DNA of 64,000 bases from Siphonodentalium dalli (lineage: Eukaryota > Mollusca > Scaphopoda > Gadilida > Siphonodentaliidae): positions 213,994,373-214,058,372 of the forward strand of contig CP136061.1 of the NCBI GenBank assembly GCA_032622095.1. Direction: 5' to 3'. How positions within the stretch are numbered: position 1 is the first letter of the stretch; each line of letters begins with the position of its first letter. Shown here one piece after another: positions 13,501 through 28,500 of this stretch. A model generated the notes under the pieces. The model saw nothing but the letters and a program-made list of their open reading frames with translations. It did no database searches and was not told the origin of the DNA. The position numbers and the translations under genes were made by a program.

Positions 13501-16500
13501 TGACCACATTAGGTTGTTTAATGTGCATAGTACAAATTGAGTACAGATAAATATCTACGTATTTGTACACAGGATGTATATTCAATGAAAATTAAATTTA
13601 TCTATTTTATGATTGTGACTGAAAGTTATAACCTTTTTAGTAACAAATATTTTCAACATTGTAGATTGCAAGATCTAAACGACATGCCACAAAGATTCAG
13701 TTCGAAGTCATCAAGATAGAATTTGTAGGTAGATATTTTTTTAATCAAGCTATATTTATGCCGAAAATATTAATAATTGGTGTTATCTACGGAGATCTAT
13801 GATATAAGTATTAGAGTCCTGATAATATTTGATATTCGATTCGAGATTCGATTCGAAAGTCAATTTCGATTCGAATTTGATTCAAAATTTCAAGTTGGAA
13901 ATTTCGAATATACGTTGACAAAAAGTAGGCTGTTTACAGACAAGTACACATGTCGATCTTAGCTGTTTCTGTGCCATATTATTCCCAAAAAATATTAATA
14001 TATACAGCTTATAATATGTATTGTACATCGCGAAAGTCCGTATGATATTAATATAAGCATAGCCAGTAATTAGACACTATAGGACGACTAAATGCATCTG
14101 AATTCTAGCTTTGAACATGGTAGCCAAAGGTTCCGAGATCGCCGATGGATTGACGATGCACGTAAATTATAATAGCGATGAGACTCAGCAACGTTGTCAT
14201 TTTACTATTTAAGTTTCATTTCCAAACATGACTAGCAGGAAGACGGACTATTTGGCCATCCTGCTCCTGTACAATATAATCATGTTTATTTCTGAATATT
14301 TCACTGTCAGCATTACATGTATGTTTGTAAATATTGTACAAAATAAACAATCAATAAAAAAAACCGCTAGCGTTATTCGCCGACTATACGTCTCATATTC
14401 CGCGTTATGTAATATTGCTGAGAATGCAAACAACACGTGTTCCTAGTATCTAGGAAAAAAGACCATATTTATCTACATACCGATATATAGATAATCTTTA
14501 AATTTCAAGATAATTATTTATTCATAAGTAGCACATGAAAGGCTAAACCCCACAAATAGAAGTTTCATACTTACATCTATAAGTTTCTCTCTGATATAAT
14601 TCACCCTCTTCTTCAACTATTTCATCTACCATTCCTAGTGACCCTACCACTGTAAATGTTGAATATCACAATGAGGCAATCCAGACACAAGTACAATTAC
14701 GTAATATGTACTATATTTCAAGAAAAGATTTAGTTTTTCAGTTCCATGTCTGTGGTTGATAATCTGTTGCTTTTTTAACTTACAAGTAAATACCCATGAA
14801 ATTAAAAAAAATTCCTCCATGCAGTATTAACACATCGTTACTTTAATTTACTTTAATTTAAATATCTCTGAGCAGAAAATATGACTTTTTCCAAATTACT
14901 AGCATAAAATATTTCTTGAATTGGAGTCAAAAAAGCTTTTAAAATGTGAAATACATTGAATAACGCAGTGATATGGGGACAAACACAAGCAAGTTTCATA
15001 CACGAGACCTCACAATAAAATCAGCATCACGGTATTTTGTCACTGTGCAGCTCTCGGTCTAGTAGTGTTGAACAATGAATATTTAATATTTCAAATGGGT
15101 GCTCATGATGCATGAGGTAGGTAGATAATGAAGTGATTGATTAGGACATTGCAAATATTCACTCATATTAAAATAATTTACACTCTTTTCAAATGACTTT
15201 CCTGTAATTTTAGAATGTTTCATCTTTCAAACTTGTTATGATATATCTTACTAACTTGGCAAACACCTTTCCAAAGCGCTCACACGGTCCTCTTCCGCAG
15301 TTACCTGCACCTTCCTTGCACGACTAACTCGTTGTTTAAGGGCAACACCTATTAAAAAATAAGCCTGTTAATTGTTAAATATATTTAGTATAGCCTGCCA
15401 AGAACAATAGAGTTTCAGCATATACCACAATCATCATTATATCATGGGTGATGGTAGCACACCCATGCAGTGCCAAGTTGAATTGTGGGCAGTATGAAAC
15501 CTAAATTTTAAAATGAATAAAAAGGAAAATGCCAACATCACTGTTTATTTCTACAAAACCACTAAACACTCATCTAAAAGACTTACTAATGGTGAACATC
15601 CACACCTAGTTTTATTGAAATCCAACAGCCATAATTATAAAACCATTTTTTAATTATAAAGATGAGCAACTGAGCAACTCTAAAATGGAAATTACAAACA
15701 GTGCTGCAGTACCAAGTTCCATGCTAATTTTATTGAGAACTGAATTTTTTTTTATTTCCAGATAAACAATGGAATGAAAGTCTCAAATGGAAAAGACAAA
15801 CAACTTAATTAGGCACTCTTTATATATCATACCTCAGATATATCACATATATGGAGACACAGACTCAGTGTGATGCTTCAAATGCTATTTAAAGTCTTTC
15901 CATGCATAGAAGCTGCCTACCTCTGGATGTGGAAAGTTTAGGTGGACCTACACGGTAAACTACTTAAGGGTCAGCTGTGTGGCCTAAATGTCCTGGTATT
16001 TCTAAATGGATTTTCTCATAATCTGTCAGAAATTTATTTGTGAAATTTGGTACAGGTGATACAATATTTAAGAACCATTGAACAGTTGGTTATTATAATC
16101 TCATTTACTTCACGTTTATGGCAAGTAAAGTATGTAAAATTTCACCGTTTTCAGGTACCAAGAACTTCTGTAAATTAGATTTGTTTCAAAAGTGCAGATC
16201 ATATATCCATGATATCATGAGAGGAGACTTAATTTTTCTTGATTCATGACATTTTATTAGTATTTTCACTTAGATAGACAACTATCCACAAATAATTTTC
16301 TATATTTGAGAATTTTCATGTCATTCATGTTGCTCAATGTAAATTTGGGCTGAGATGAGTTCTATGTCATGGCGTCATAACCAAGTTAAAGCTGACCGCC
16401 CTATCTCTTAATACTCTGGCCTATCTGTGGGTAACTATGAATACCGAACACAACCAACAACAACCAAACAGAACTGATAACAAGTTAAAATAAGGGTTAG

Positions 16501-19500
16501 TGATATGTGAAGTTTGATGCAATTTGGGGAATTAAAAGTTTTTCTATTGGTAGTTTTACGTAAAATATAATGCATTTTAATGTAATTATAATTTCCATCA
16601 GCAATTATCTAGGCTTTGGACCGGCATGTCTGGAGACATGGCTTGTTTAAAATGTTTCTTTTTTTTCTTTTTTGACAAGTGTCTATTTCTTTAACAGGAC
16701 ACATATATTAGTATACCAATTGATACATCAAACACTGTTTAAGCTTACCCATACACATGACCTTTTTTTTGCGAAATGTCTCAGTGCATCAGTTAACAGG
16801 TTCTCTCTGTGTGAGGGCGTCATTTCTTTCGTTATGGCTGAAAATGGTCGGAGGTAGGACCATAGCCTCTCCATTAGCTCGCCCTCACAAAGCCCGAAAC
16901 CTTCTCTGCGCCTTGGCGAATATTCTATCTGTACAAACAAGGACATATATCTATTAACTGAATCATTCAAGTATATTTCATAATGTATATACAATATCCT
17001 GCTGAAATGATATGATGCTGTTATGAAAATGCACCATTATTTTTTCTAAAGTTAACAGTTTCATGGTCTCAACAAATGGAGGAAAGCTATTATGTGTAAA
17101 TAATGTAAATTGCTTAAATTTTCATTGTTGCAAAACTGACCATAATCAAGATCACCAATCCTTTGTTTAACAAACAACTGAGCATACATGATTAAAATAT
17201 CTTAAAGTGACTTGAAACACTCTGTTGCAGGTCACAGCAGAGGAATTTGCTTAATCAATGCAGGTATGTCAGTACATTTCCTATCATATTACCAGCACCC
17301 AATGCCGTTATTCTGTGTAAATTAAATAAAGTGACTCTCATTTGCAAAATCATTCTCGTCTGTTTATCTGATTTCCTAGGGACAAACAAAGGCATTTCTT
17401 CGTGCGTCGGATGAAATTGCATAGACAAGCCTTTTGCTGTATAGTAGTTAATTTCAATGGGCTACTTTAAAGGCACGTGAGGCCTTAGTTGTCGAAAATA
17501 TTCATATTTGTTCCAATCACCGTAAACAGAAAAACATTAAAACGCATACAGTTTCGTTCATATATACCATGACCATCGCGTAAACAGCATGTTATCATAA
17601 AGATTTACTATATTTTACGTAAGCAAGAGCCTGATTGTGTTACAGAAGACAACACAATGCTGCTGGCTAATCACACACAAATGGCATAAACGCTCTTTAT
17701 TCGTTCCATATCAGGAATTCACCCACAAAGAACGCTCTTTATGTTTACCATCATAATATAAACAAACACCAGAAAAGTAACTTTTTATGCTTTTGTTTAC
17801 ATAACAATGGTAAAAAATATGACAATAACATACTGTTTATGCGATATTTCTTATTTGTATACGGACAAAGTCTGCCTACATTTTGTTGTTCTTTCTGTTT
17901 GTGGCGGTTTTTGACGGGTGGAAATATTTTCACAGGATACCCACCGCCAAGGCCAACCGTACCTTTAAGTACCAACACTTGGATCTGAATATTGCATAGA
18001 CAAGCCTTTTGCTGTATAGTAGTTAATTTCAATGGGCTACTTTAAGTACCAACACTTGGATCTGAATATATGTTTGTCTAGTAAAAAAAAAACAATACTG
18101 GGTACCCCATACAATGGTTGCATAGGTTCATTTTCACCAGTGTTATAGACCATCTTGGAATTTTAAATAAATGTTTAGTTCATAAAAAAAACTAGAAGGG
18201 CATATTTCATAATTGGCATTATACTTCCTGGTTTACTTCTTGGTTGTGAAAAGACTGCCTATGATTACAACCTATGGCCATGAAATAAATCTCACAATTC
18301 AAACCTTCTAAAGCAATGCCGTAGAACAAAAAATAAACAATTTCAAGGGTTGAATAAATTACTCATGCAGGCAAGCAACTGAGGACTTTTCTCACACCAC
18401 ACACCAGAAACAAGTTAAAATCCACCCTCTGTACATCAATCCAAGCTGTTAAGGATTTATACCCAGTCAATTATGGATGCTCTACACTGGTCTGATGCAT
18501 ATTAATGCACCATACATGATCATTTTATACTGAACCATTATACTGAAATCAACAGATCATAATTTACTAAGATGTTTTATTCACTAATTATATATTGTAT
18601 ATTAAACATGGTAAAAGAAATAGATTCAGCAATTAATGGAGTTGGTGTTTTGCTCTTTATCAGATCGGACACATCCTGAATTTCACTATTATAGTGGTAT
18701 ATGTCCATTGTCGTTTTGTTAATTTGATAAAAGAGGAATAATCCAAAATCATATTTCACACAAATATTATTTTAAATCAGTGTCACACTAATTCGGTATC
18801 ATACAGGCCTATAGTTCTATATAGAAAATGATTAACCATGAAGACACACGATAACCATGCACTTAGTTGAAATGCTGGTATGAAGGAGCGATTGAGTCAT
18901 CATGTTATTTTCATTAAGTTAGGCATATATAAGTAATATTATAATGTTATTGAATAACAAAGCTGGTGCAAAAGATAGCACAACAAATTTTGTCGGCAGA
19001 CTCTTCATTCGCTGCGATATTTTTAAGAGTGACATTTGGCTGTGCACTGGTATGCGCCATCTTCTATTCCCAACGCAAATAAAGGAAATATGAATATGTT
19101 ATAGTCATATACCATTATAATAGTGGCATGCCACTATAATAGTGGAATTCAGGATGTGCCTGACCTGCTTACCTGGCAGCTGGTTTTGTGTCCGTAGCCA
19201 TGGAAAATTGGCACAACCAATTCCAATCTGTCCAGCATATCTGCATAGTGTTTCTGATTATAGAGAGAGATTATGATGTATATAAGTTTATAAAATGATG
19301 ATTAAGTGAAACTTGATTCCCCTTAGGCTAATCTACTAAAGGTAAATTCAAGTGGACAACCCTGAATTTAGTGTGTCTGACATTTGCAGAATGAGGTCCT
19401 CACAGGCTGAATTTAATGACACTCTCCATGATAGTCGGCCAGCATCACAAAATTCACCCTATGGGAACCTCATTCTACTTCTCAATCTCATATATATTTT

Positions 19501-22500
19501 TGAAGACCTCTGTTTGTCTGTCTGTCTGTATGTCTGTCATTTATACAAATCTACGATTCTCGACCGATCGGGACGAAACTTGGTTCGTGTGTGTAGTTTG
19601 ACCAGGCGGTGGGCGTTGTCGATTGGCGAGCCCGTGCGGCGCCCACTTCGCGCATGCGCAGACGAGATCTCGGAAACGGGTGGAGCTATCGACTTGAAAT
19701 TTGCTATGTGAATGTATCTTGCCCCGGATACGAATTTTATCGGGTCGCCGAGCCCGTGCGACGCCGACTTTGCGCATGCGCAGACGAGATCTCGGAAACG
19801 GGTGGAGCTATCGACTTGAAATTTTGTATTTGAATGTATCTTGCCCCGGATACGAATTTTATCGGGTCACCGAGCCCGTGCGACGACAGCTTCGCGTATG
19901 CGCAGACCAGATCTCGGAAACGGGTAGAGCTATCGACTTGAAATTTGGTTTTTGAATAGCCCGGACAACGTCGGGCTCATCGGCTAGTCTACTATATATG
20001 TTGAGAGCTACGTATATATAGTCGTTATAGACTCGAAAACGGATCGGACGATTGAGCCCAAACTTCCTGTCTGAGGGTAAAATCCCACGAACAGTGCAAA
20101 TGCACCGTTTTTGAGAAGCACTGAGCACTCGTTCTCCATTCCCTTGTCACCGTCATCGGCACTGTTGGGTTAATCGCGTTGATAGTTAAAGACCGTTCGT
20201 ATCCCGCAGTGTCGTTGATAAAGAGCGTCTATATACACGACGAGTATAAATACAGCTCCATTGACCGTCTTGAGGCGAAATTTCGTACCTAATTTCGTAC
20301 TTAGGGGTTTCAAGGAACGGGGAGATTTTCAACAGGTCAGTTTTTCCGCGCGAGTTGACCTTGATATAACTGCTTAGTGAACAAAACTGGCTATCTAGCT
20401 GGTGTCTATCTTTGTTTTTGCGACTCGTGTCTGTTTATATGCAACACTTATACATATGTCTCTTGTTGAATAGACTGGTTCCTTGTCCAAAGCAGCAAAA
20501 ATCTGACAACAGTAACCTGACCCATCCAGCATTACTGATGCTCACAAGCTGATGTGTTCTAGTTGTTACATGCTTGTATGCAAATGAGATGCCCCTATAG
20601 ATTGTGTTATGTTCATAAGCTCTATGTAAATTGTCTCATTTATTTGTGTGGGTGGATTGTAGATTCGAAACAAGCACACAATCTAGTTCTCTACCAAAGT
20701 TCTCTGTGCAAGTTCATTGTCCATATATTTAGGAAACATGAACATTCTAGATTATGAATGACTACTGTGGTTATAAAAATTGCACCAAATAAATTCATTT
20801 TAGAATGCATGTACAGCCCAAAGTTTTCAGTGAACATTTTTTACCTATAATATACCAATCACATGATTTTGAAGGGACGTTATGATTCATTAACAACCTG
20901 GCAGGAATGATTAATAGCCCAAGAAGCCGTTTCCACTATTTATAGAGTGATTTATTTCTACCAAAAGCAATGCCAAATAATGATCTGAAGAAGCCAGAAA
21001 TGGAATCAATATATTTTTTACATAAATATAAGATAATACTGTAATATACAAAATCATATAGATGCACAGTTGTGAACTTCGTATTTAAATAATGTACTTC
21101 ATCATGCATCTAGCAGCCAAAAGTTTTGAGACATTTTCAATGAACATTGTTAACATATAATCAGTAATATGATAGGTTTTCTTTTATCAAGTTATACTTT
21201 CATATGAATATAGCCCTCACCGTCCACCTGGCGCCTAAAATTCAAGAAAAGTATCAAGGAGACCCCACCATTGAATCGGGCACTTACGTGCCAACACTTT
21301 TGTGCCATCATGCTGTGCACAGTTCATCAATTGCTTCAATAGTCGAGCTATGCAATAAATTTTCCTAAGTGTTATGTTTATTGATAGGCCCACCCCACAT
21401 GGGAATCTGCAATGGTCAGTCCAGTAGATTCCACGATCCTATAGCCCCCTTTCTGTGTCTGGGAAATCCTCACGCTACCCCTGTTATTTTTCATACGAGT
21501 ATAGCCCTCACCATCCACCTGGAGCCCAATATTTAGAAAACATTTTCCACACCCCACCATTGAATCACCTTTGTGCCACTGTGCTTTTTACCTTTTTATA
21601 CAAAGCCAAACAAAATAAATCCTCATTTTTTATGTCTCTGCGTCTGGAAAATTACCTATTAATTTTCATATATATAGCTATTTCTATCCTCATAGAACCC
21701 AAAACTTTGAAATGCTGTAATATTTCATGGTGTTTCCAGGGTGTTTTTAGAATATTCAAAGGATAGATGAAACTTTTTAAGAAATAACTTACATCGAGAT
21801 AGGAATTATACTTGCAGCCTACATCATAGAAGACTTTATAGGTCAAAGTAGTATTGCTTTTTATAATGTTTTGTATCAATATTGTTGGGTAGCCAAACCT
21901 GTGAATAGACCTGAATTTTGTTATTGCTATTAGCCAGGTATTTTCCACACAATTGTCTGGTTCTATTAAAGAAACAAATATTCAGCTATAAGAAGCAAAA
22001 CGAAAAATAATAATTTAATTCACAAAAGGTTGTTTGGTTGTCATATTTTCATATATAGAAGTCATGTGAGTTTGGGCTAGATTATTTCATACATACAAAT
22101 GTTATGTGATCATTAACTGGCCGTATAATACATGTATGTATTAGTCTTAAATAGGCTGTGATTACTTTGATTTTGCGCAGAATAACAAACAAACATGCCA
22201 AAGTGATTTTAGTGTAATAGCCTGTCAAATATATATCTGTACTAAGGATTAGTAATGCCGCAAGTGAGGCTGTGACTTCATGATCTTATAAATATGGATG
22301 TCATAATTAGCCCGAATGTTGAATTATGCGATAGATCATATCATTGTATTTGAGCGGAACTGAGAAGAGAGGGTTGTTATATTGCATCATGGCTGATATA
22401 CTAAGATAATCAACAGCTTGATTTATTGAGGGTTTCCTTCCCCTTTAAGGCATGGGAAGCTTGCAGAATAACTATTAAAAAAAATATACCTTACATATTC

Positions 22501-25500
22501 ACCTAAGGGGATGGCATCATTTGGTATGGAATATCGTGAGCTCTATTGAATTTCTGAACGATTATGGTCTGGTAAATGATATTGTCGCATATATTTCTAC
22601 TTCAAAAAGTGATAGAAACCATCCTTACCATGTACAATGCAGTGGAATGTAGATTAAACCTTTTGTATAATTTGAAGTGATATAATTATTTTGCTGTGAT
22701 CCTATCGCCATGACTTTGAGTCGCCATTAATCATGGGAAAATATTATGCTGTTTATAGATTGTCACAAATACGGAACCGCGTGTACATGTTATGAACTTT
22801 TGAAGCAAAGATAATTTCCCAAAAAAATTCGCCTTAAAGAATACTGCCACAGTGTCATGGTAAATAGACAACCAGTAGCATTATTAACAATACATTTACT
22901 ATTACATAAGAAATGTACCACATTATGTTTACATACATCGGCAAATATGTAGGATGTACTGACCATTGGTGTGCATGCTTTTGGACCTTTATATATTTAA
23001 TATTACCTTTGGCTACCAGCAATGTTCAGTTAGAACACAAAACATCATGTATATTATATATCAACCGATGAGAAAGTTGATCCAGATTAGTAGCTGTGGA
23101 GGTCATGTCGATGGTTTGCCACAAGAGAATTTTATCGCTTCAAAGTATACAAAAGGTTTTTACTGACATTCCACTGCATTTGACAGTGGAGGGAAGTTTA
23201 TGATCACTTTTGGAAGAAGAAAAACAAGTGATAATGCCATTTACGCAGCCATTATCGGTTCAGTAAGTCAGAAATTCAACAAATTTATAAAGAATCAGAA
23301 AATGCCAGACCTTTACTATATATTTATTTTATGTTAAATATTGTTTCTACAAAGGAGCCTGTGCTTTAAGTGAGACAAAATTAAACAACTACAATGCCAA
23401 GCATGGCATATGCCTGCCTGACACGCATTGAGACAGCGAGTGGGCAATGCTAAATATTTGTATGTTTGGACATTTTCTAAATCCAAGAAGTGGGTATCCT
23501 TTTGCTCTAAACAGGACTACCAACACACCAAACCACAACCAAATTCGACAAGCTAACACTTTCATAACGACACAAAAAATTCATAAATTCCCATGTCAAA
23601 ATGGATGGATGAAACCCATAGGAAGATCATCGTAACTGTGGTAGAAATGAATAGATGAAACCCGAAGTGAGGGTGTTTCCCTCAAGCTGTGCTATCAACA
23701 AACCAAAGCAAAACCAAATCCTATGATCCATGCCCACTTTATAAGCTGAAATGTTCATACAGACACAAACAGATAGAGCCCTCTTGGGCGTCGGTGGGGG
23801 GGGGGGCTGGGGGTAATTAACAGCTTAGTAAAATTTGTTTTACAAACCTTTCACCATGAAGCAAATTAACAAAACTAATAGGAACTTCATGCTTGCATGA
23901 AGCTCCAAACATTCCCTTTATATGAAGTTTCTCAGCTGCACGAGGTGCCCTTATCTTTTCACCTGCCTTGAAGTCATTAAAGTCCTGAAATTAAATAATT
24001 TATCTGAGGTTTCATCAAGATTATCACCCTGATAGCAATGTAGCCTTGGTGTGGATGCTTTATGGGGGTAGTTCAATTGGATGTATGTTATGGTGACAGG
24101 TGTACTTTTCAGGATGATATGTATACCTTAATATATGCCCATTTGGTATTCATCATATGATTCTCAATAAGAAAACCAAATGTATATACCATACAGCAAT
24201 CACACGAGGTCATAGCTAGGTACCTGAAATATTTGACATAAACAGGATAATAATATAAGCTACTGTACAAATGAAAACTCATTGACTATTTCCTAATGCA
24301 ACATTGCCTGGGGAAGTTCTGGGGGAGCATTTTTTTTCTGTGGCTTCACATGTTTTTTAAGTATACTAAGTCGGATAATGATGATACAATTATAGAAATT
24401 TTACAGAACAGGCAGAAGTTTCCTCTTTGAGCGTTTCAGATTATATACGTCCCTGAACGGCTTATTTAGTGTTTATATGGTTGTACTGTCATAACAAACT
24501 TGTTTTGATTAACATTTGATTAACACGTGCTGTAACAATTAGGTTAACTTTAATATTGGCATTATTTTGAATACTGTCTTACTTTTAGGTTCTCAGACTT
24601 ATCGTCCATAGTCATGAGGGTATCTTGTACCATGTCATCTGGTAAAATTAGCGAGCTTGATGTCGGTTTCTCCAGACTGGTTCCTGCTGACATCTTTCGA
24701 ACAAGACCAAAATTTCCATCGAGTGCCATAGTGACACATCCTGTATTCTGAGAGGATAAAAATAGCAATATAAGGCCAATAAAAATACATTACTAGATTT
24801 ACAGCCAACTTTTTCTGAAGAAAAAAAATGGGATGTTTTGCAAATTTAATTTTTATATTTGATTCTCCCTAACACACATGTAAATGGTCATGAACAGTTC
24901 TAGATATTGAAGCAGTGCCCTATCTTCTATATACATGTAATACAAAGGAATTTAGATTGTCCAATTTGATCAAAAGAGACTGCTTAATGGGTCAATGAAA
25001 TATAATTTGTTGGTCAAGGCGTGAGAAAAAAATTGGCGTAAAGAATATCCAAATAACAAAATGGATTAGTAAATATTTTGAAGGTAAATCCCCATATTAC
25101 TACTCAACAATGTTTTAGTTGTGGCTTATTTTATTGCATTGTTCTGTTAAATACTATTAGAATAAATTTTTTCACAATTATTATTTTTCTGATGACTCTC
25201 GTCCAATCTATTAAAGGTACGGTTGGCCTTGGCGGTGGGTATCCTGTGAAAATATTTCCACCCGTCAAAAACCACCACAAACAGAAAGAACATCAAAATG
25301 TAGACAGACATTGTCCGTATACAAATAAGAAATATCGCATAAACAGTATGTTATTGTCAAATGTTTGACCATTGTTATGTAAACAAAAGCATAAAAAGTT
25401 ACTTTTCTGGTGTTTGTTTATATTATGATGGTAAACATAAAGAGCGTTCTTTGTTGGTGAATTCCTGATATGGAACTAATAAAGAGCGTTTATGCAATTT

Positions 25501-28500
25501 GTGTGTGTTTAGCCAGTAGCATTGTGCTGTCTTCTGTAACATAATCAGGCTCTTGCTTAGGTAAAATATAGTAGATCTTTATGATAACATGCTGTTTACG
25601 TGATGGTTATGGTATATGTGAACGAAACTGTATGCGTTTTAATGTTTTTCTGTTTACGGTGATTTGAACAAATATGAATATTTTCGACAACTAAGGCCTC
25701 ACGTGCCTTTAAACATGCCACATCATTAATTTGCTGTTGGACATTTTTTGACTAATTTCAAGGACTGAGTAAATAATACTATAAAATAAAGTACATTATT
25801 GCTGTGGCCTATTTTTATGGCTCATTCACTGATCTCAGTTGCAGCATGTTTATTTATTAGGGTAAATATGGAAAACAGTTTACAACTCTTCAAAGAAAAA
25901 CATATATTATATATATTCCATAGTTAACTAAGGGCCAGTTGGATGAACTAATATCTTTAATTAGAGTATAAAATCTGAAAGACATATTAAAGACACGATT
26001 GGCCTTGGCGGTGGGTATCCTGTGAAAATATCTCCAACCGTCAAAAACCGCCACAAACAGAAAGAACATCAAAATATAGATAGACTTTGTCCGTATACAA
26101 ATAATAAATATCGCATAAACAGTATGTTATGGTCATATGTTTGACCATTGTTATGTAAACAAAAGCATAAAAAGTTACTTTTCTGGTGTTTGTTTATATT
26201 ATGATGGTAAACATAAAGAGCGTTCAATATATATGAATATTTTCGACAATTAAGGCCGCACGTGCCTTTAATAGCCAAACATATTCAGAACACATATTTA
26301 AAAGTAGTTAAACAGAAATCTGAGTGCAAAAGTTTACATTGCATGAGTCTCACTTTTGGGCAAACTGGGCAGTCTGTGTCCATGTCACATGTCTTCGTTC
26401 TCTGGTGAAACCTCCTATATTCCTCCACTGCCTCACCACGAAGTAGGTTGTAGAGACTTTTTATCTGTTGAATAAAATATAGAATCTTTTAACTGAGTAA
26501 TTATTTTGCATCCATTGATGATAAAATTAAACTGGTACGAGACCAGAGGCGACTGCTTGTTTCTTGTTTACTGATTTGAGCCAATTCAGCCCAAATTCGG
26601 CCACATCCTGGGTGTATATTAGAAGATGGTACAGCAAAATTCAGTAGCAGATCAAACTTTTTAAGCATTAAATCAGTAGATGAATGCCATCATACTCCAG
26701 GGCCTGGAACCTACGTCACCGGAAGGGTAACCCTACATCAAAATAACTGTAAATAAAGTTCGACTCGCTACTTCGACATCGTTTTTTAAATAAATACAAT
26801 CGATTTAGATGTAGTATTATAAGCAAAGGAGCTATGCGACCTGCAAATCTCAACAAATACAGAAACCGAAAATCGGAAAGAATTGCTTATAATGAGAATT
26901 TCGCGTTCGCAATTCAAAATCGCGTCCGATTTCCTATTTTCGTGCAGGTGTTAACGCCAACATTTCACGTTCTCCGCGCCCTAAACTCATTTAAAACCCG
27001 TATACATTGAGTTTGGGGATATTATAAATGCTAAAATTTGAATCAATAACAAAAAATTAACTTCTCCGTGGTTTGTTTGTAAATTTCTTAAGACACAAAG
27101 AATTTTTATGAATTTGTCTATTAATGGTAACGCCCACATCGCGTTGACGCTCACATAATATTGGCCTATTTGCACTAACAATTGAGTCACCATCCGTATA
27201 ATCCGGTAGATGAACTATTAACGATCGTGTTCACATATACACACTCTGTTAAATGCGTTACAATACACAAATGGCTGTTATAGAGATGCCAATATACTAT
27301 TTGATAAACTATATATAAAGACGAACATAAATTCATGCCATAATCAGGGATAATCATTGTTTTTATGTTCTCGTTGAATATTCGGTAGTTTAATTAAGTG
27401 TATGTCATATCATTCGTTCTCTTATTCCATATTCATTGTAGTATTACTTTGTTATTCCAGTCTATTTCCGTTGGTTGAATCCATGTTAATTTGTTCATAA
27501 ATCCAGTTTCGTCTGATAGTTGTCATTATCATGCAATAAAGATTTCTTTAATTATATTCTATTACTAACATTCATTGGCTGCGGACACACGTACCACAGT
27601 AGCGATGGCATAGTAGGTGTGACAATTAATTATGGTAGAGCCTATTAACCTGAGCGTTTACAGAATACATCTTCGACTCAAATTACTTATGTTTCTATAT
27701 AGTATCGATAATAGATCGTTGTTATCACCGGAAATTTATTGAAAATGGCGTACAGTACCCCTTTAACATTATATATTACAAAATTTTATATAAACTGGAT
27801 ATTCCGTTTATTGAATACTTTTGCATACAAAAATGATATATATACAAGGAAAAAAACTAACTTAAAGTTGAATAGAAGAACAAATTACAACAAAAAGAGG
27901 CTTGTTGTGTCGTCTAAGAGGGGGGGGGGGGTCTAAAAAAGAAATTCCGTATATAGGGCCGGGGTGGGTGGGTGGTCCAGAGGCGGAAAAAATCGTGCTT
28001 GTAATTTTTTTCTATATAGCTATAGTGACTCTTTAGCCTCAGATTTAGCAACATTCTGGATTTCACAGGATCCCGGACCACTTCACAGTGGACCACCGTA
28101 ATAGCTTTCAGGAAACTTATTATCAGAGGAAGAAATATTTAGTAACACAATTAATATATTACCCAGTTGTATTACTTGAATAAAAGTAATAAAACATAAA
28201 AACTATCACAAATTGGATACTACATGGTGAATACTCAATGATGACTACTATATAGTAGATATAATTAACCTGATTGTTGCATAACATGAAATTGAAAAGG
28301 GTATCTCATAAATTTCTAATGTCTGAAATACTGTCTTGTCCTGGCATGTAATCAAATTCATTCCTTCTGGTTATTTCTCATCTTGAATGATTGCAAGTAA
28401 TGTTAATTTGCAACAATTATCCAAATAAAACTGAATTGGTCATGATGAATGACCGTTAACTGTTTACTGCTCAGACAATCCCAACTGAAGGTGACGCTAT

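Noticed and set aside
14575-14649. Candidate KDZ exon (VGSLGMVDEIVEEEGELYQR) with good splice sites
   Set aside because: Its phase (1 in, 1 out) fits neither exon 12 (2 out) nor exon 13 (2 in), while exons 12 and 13 join perfectly without it. It could be an alternative exon.
15920-15946. 27-nt candidate micro-exon between KDZ exons 11 and 12
   Set aside because: It does not resolve the phase conflict and the peptide has no family resemblance.
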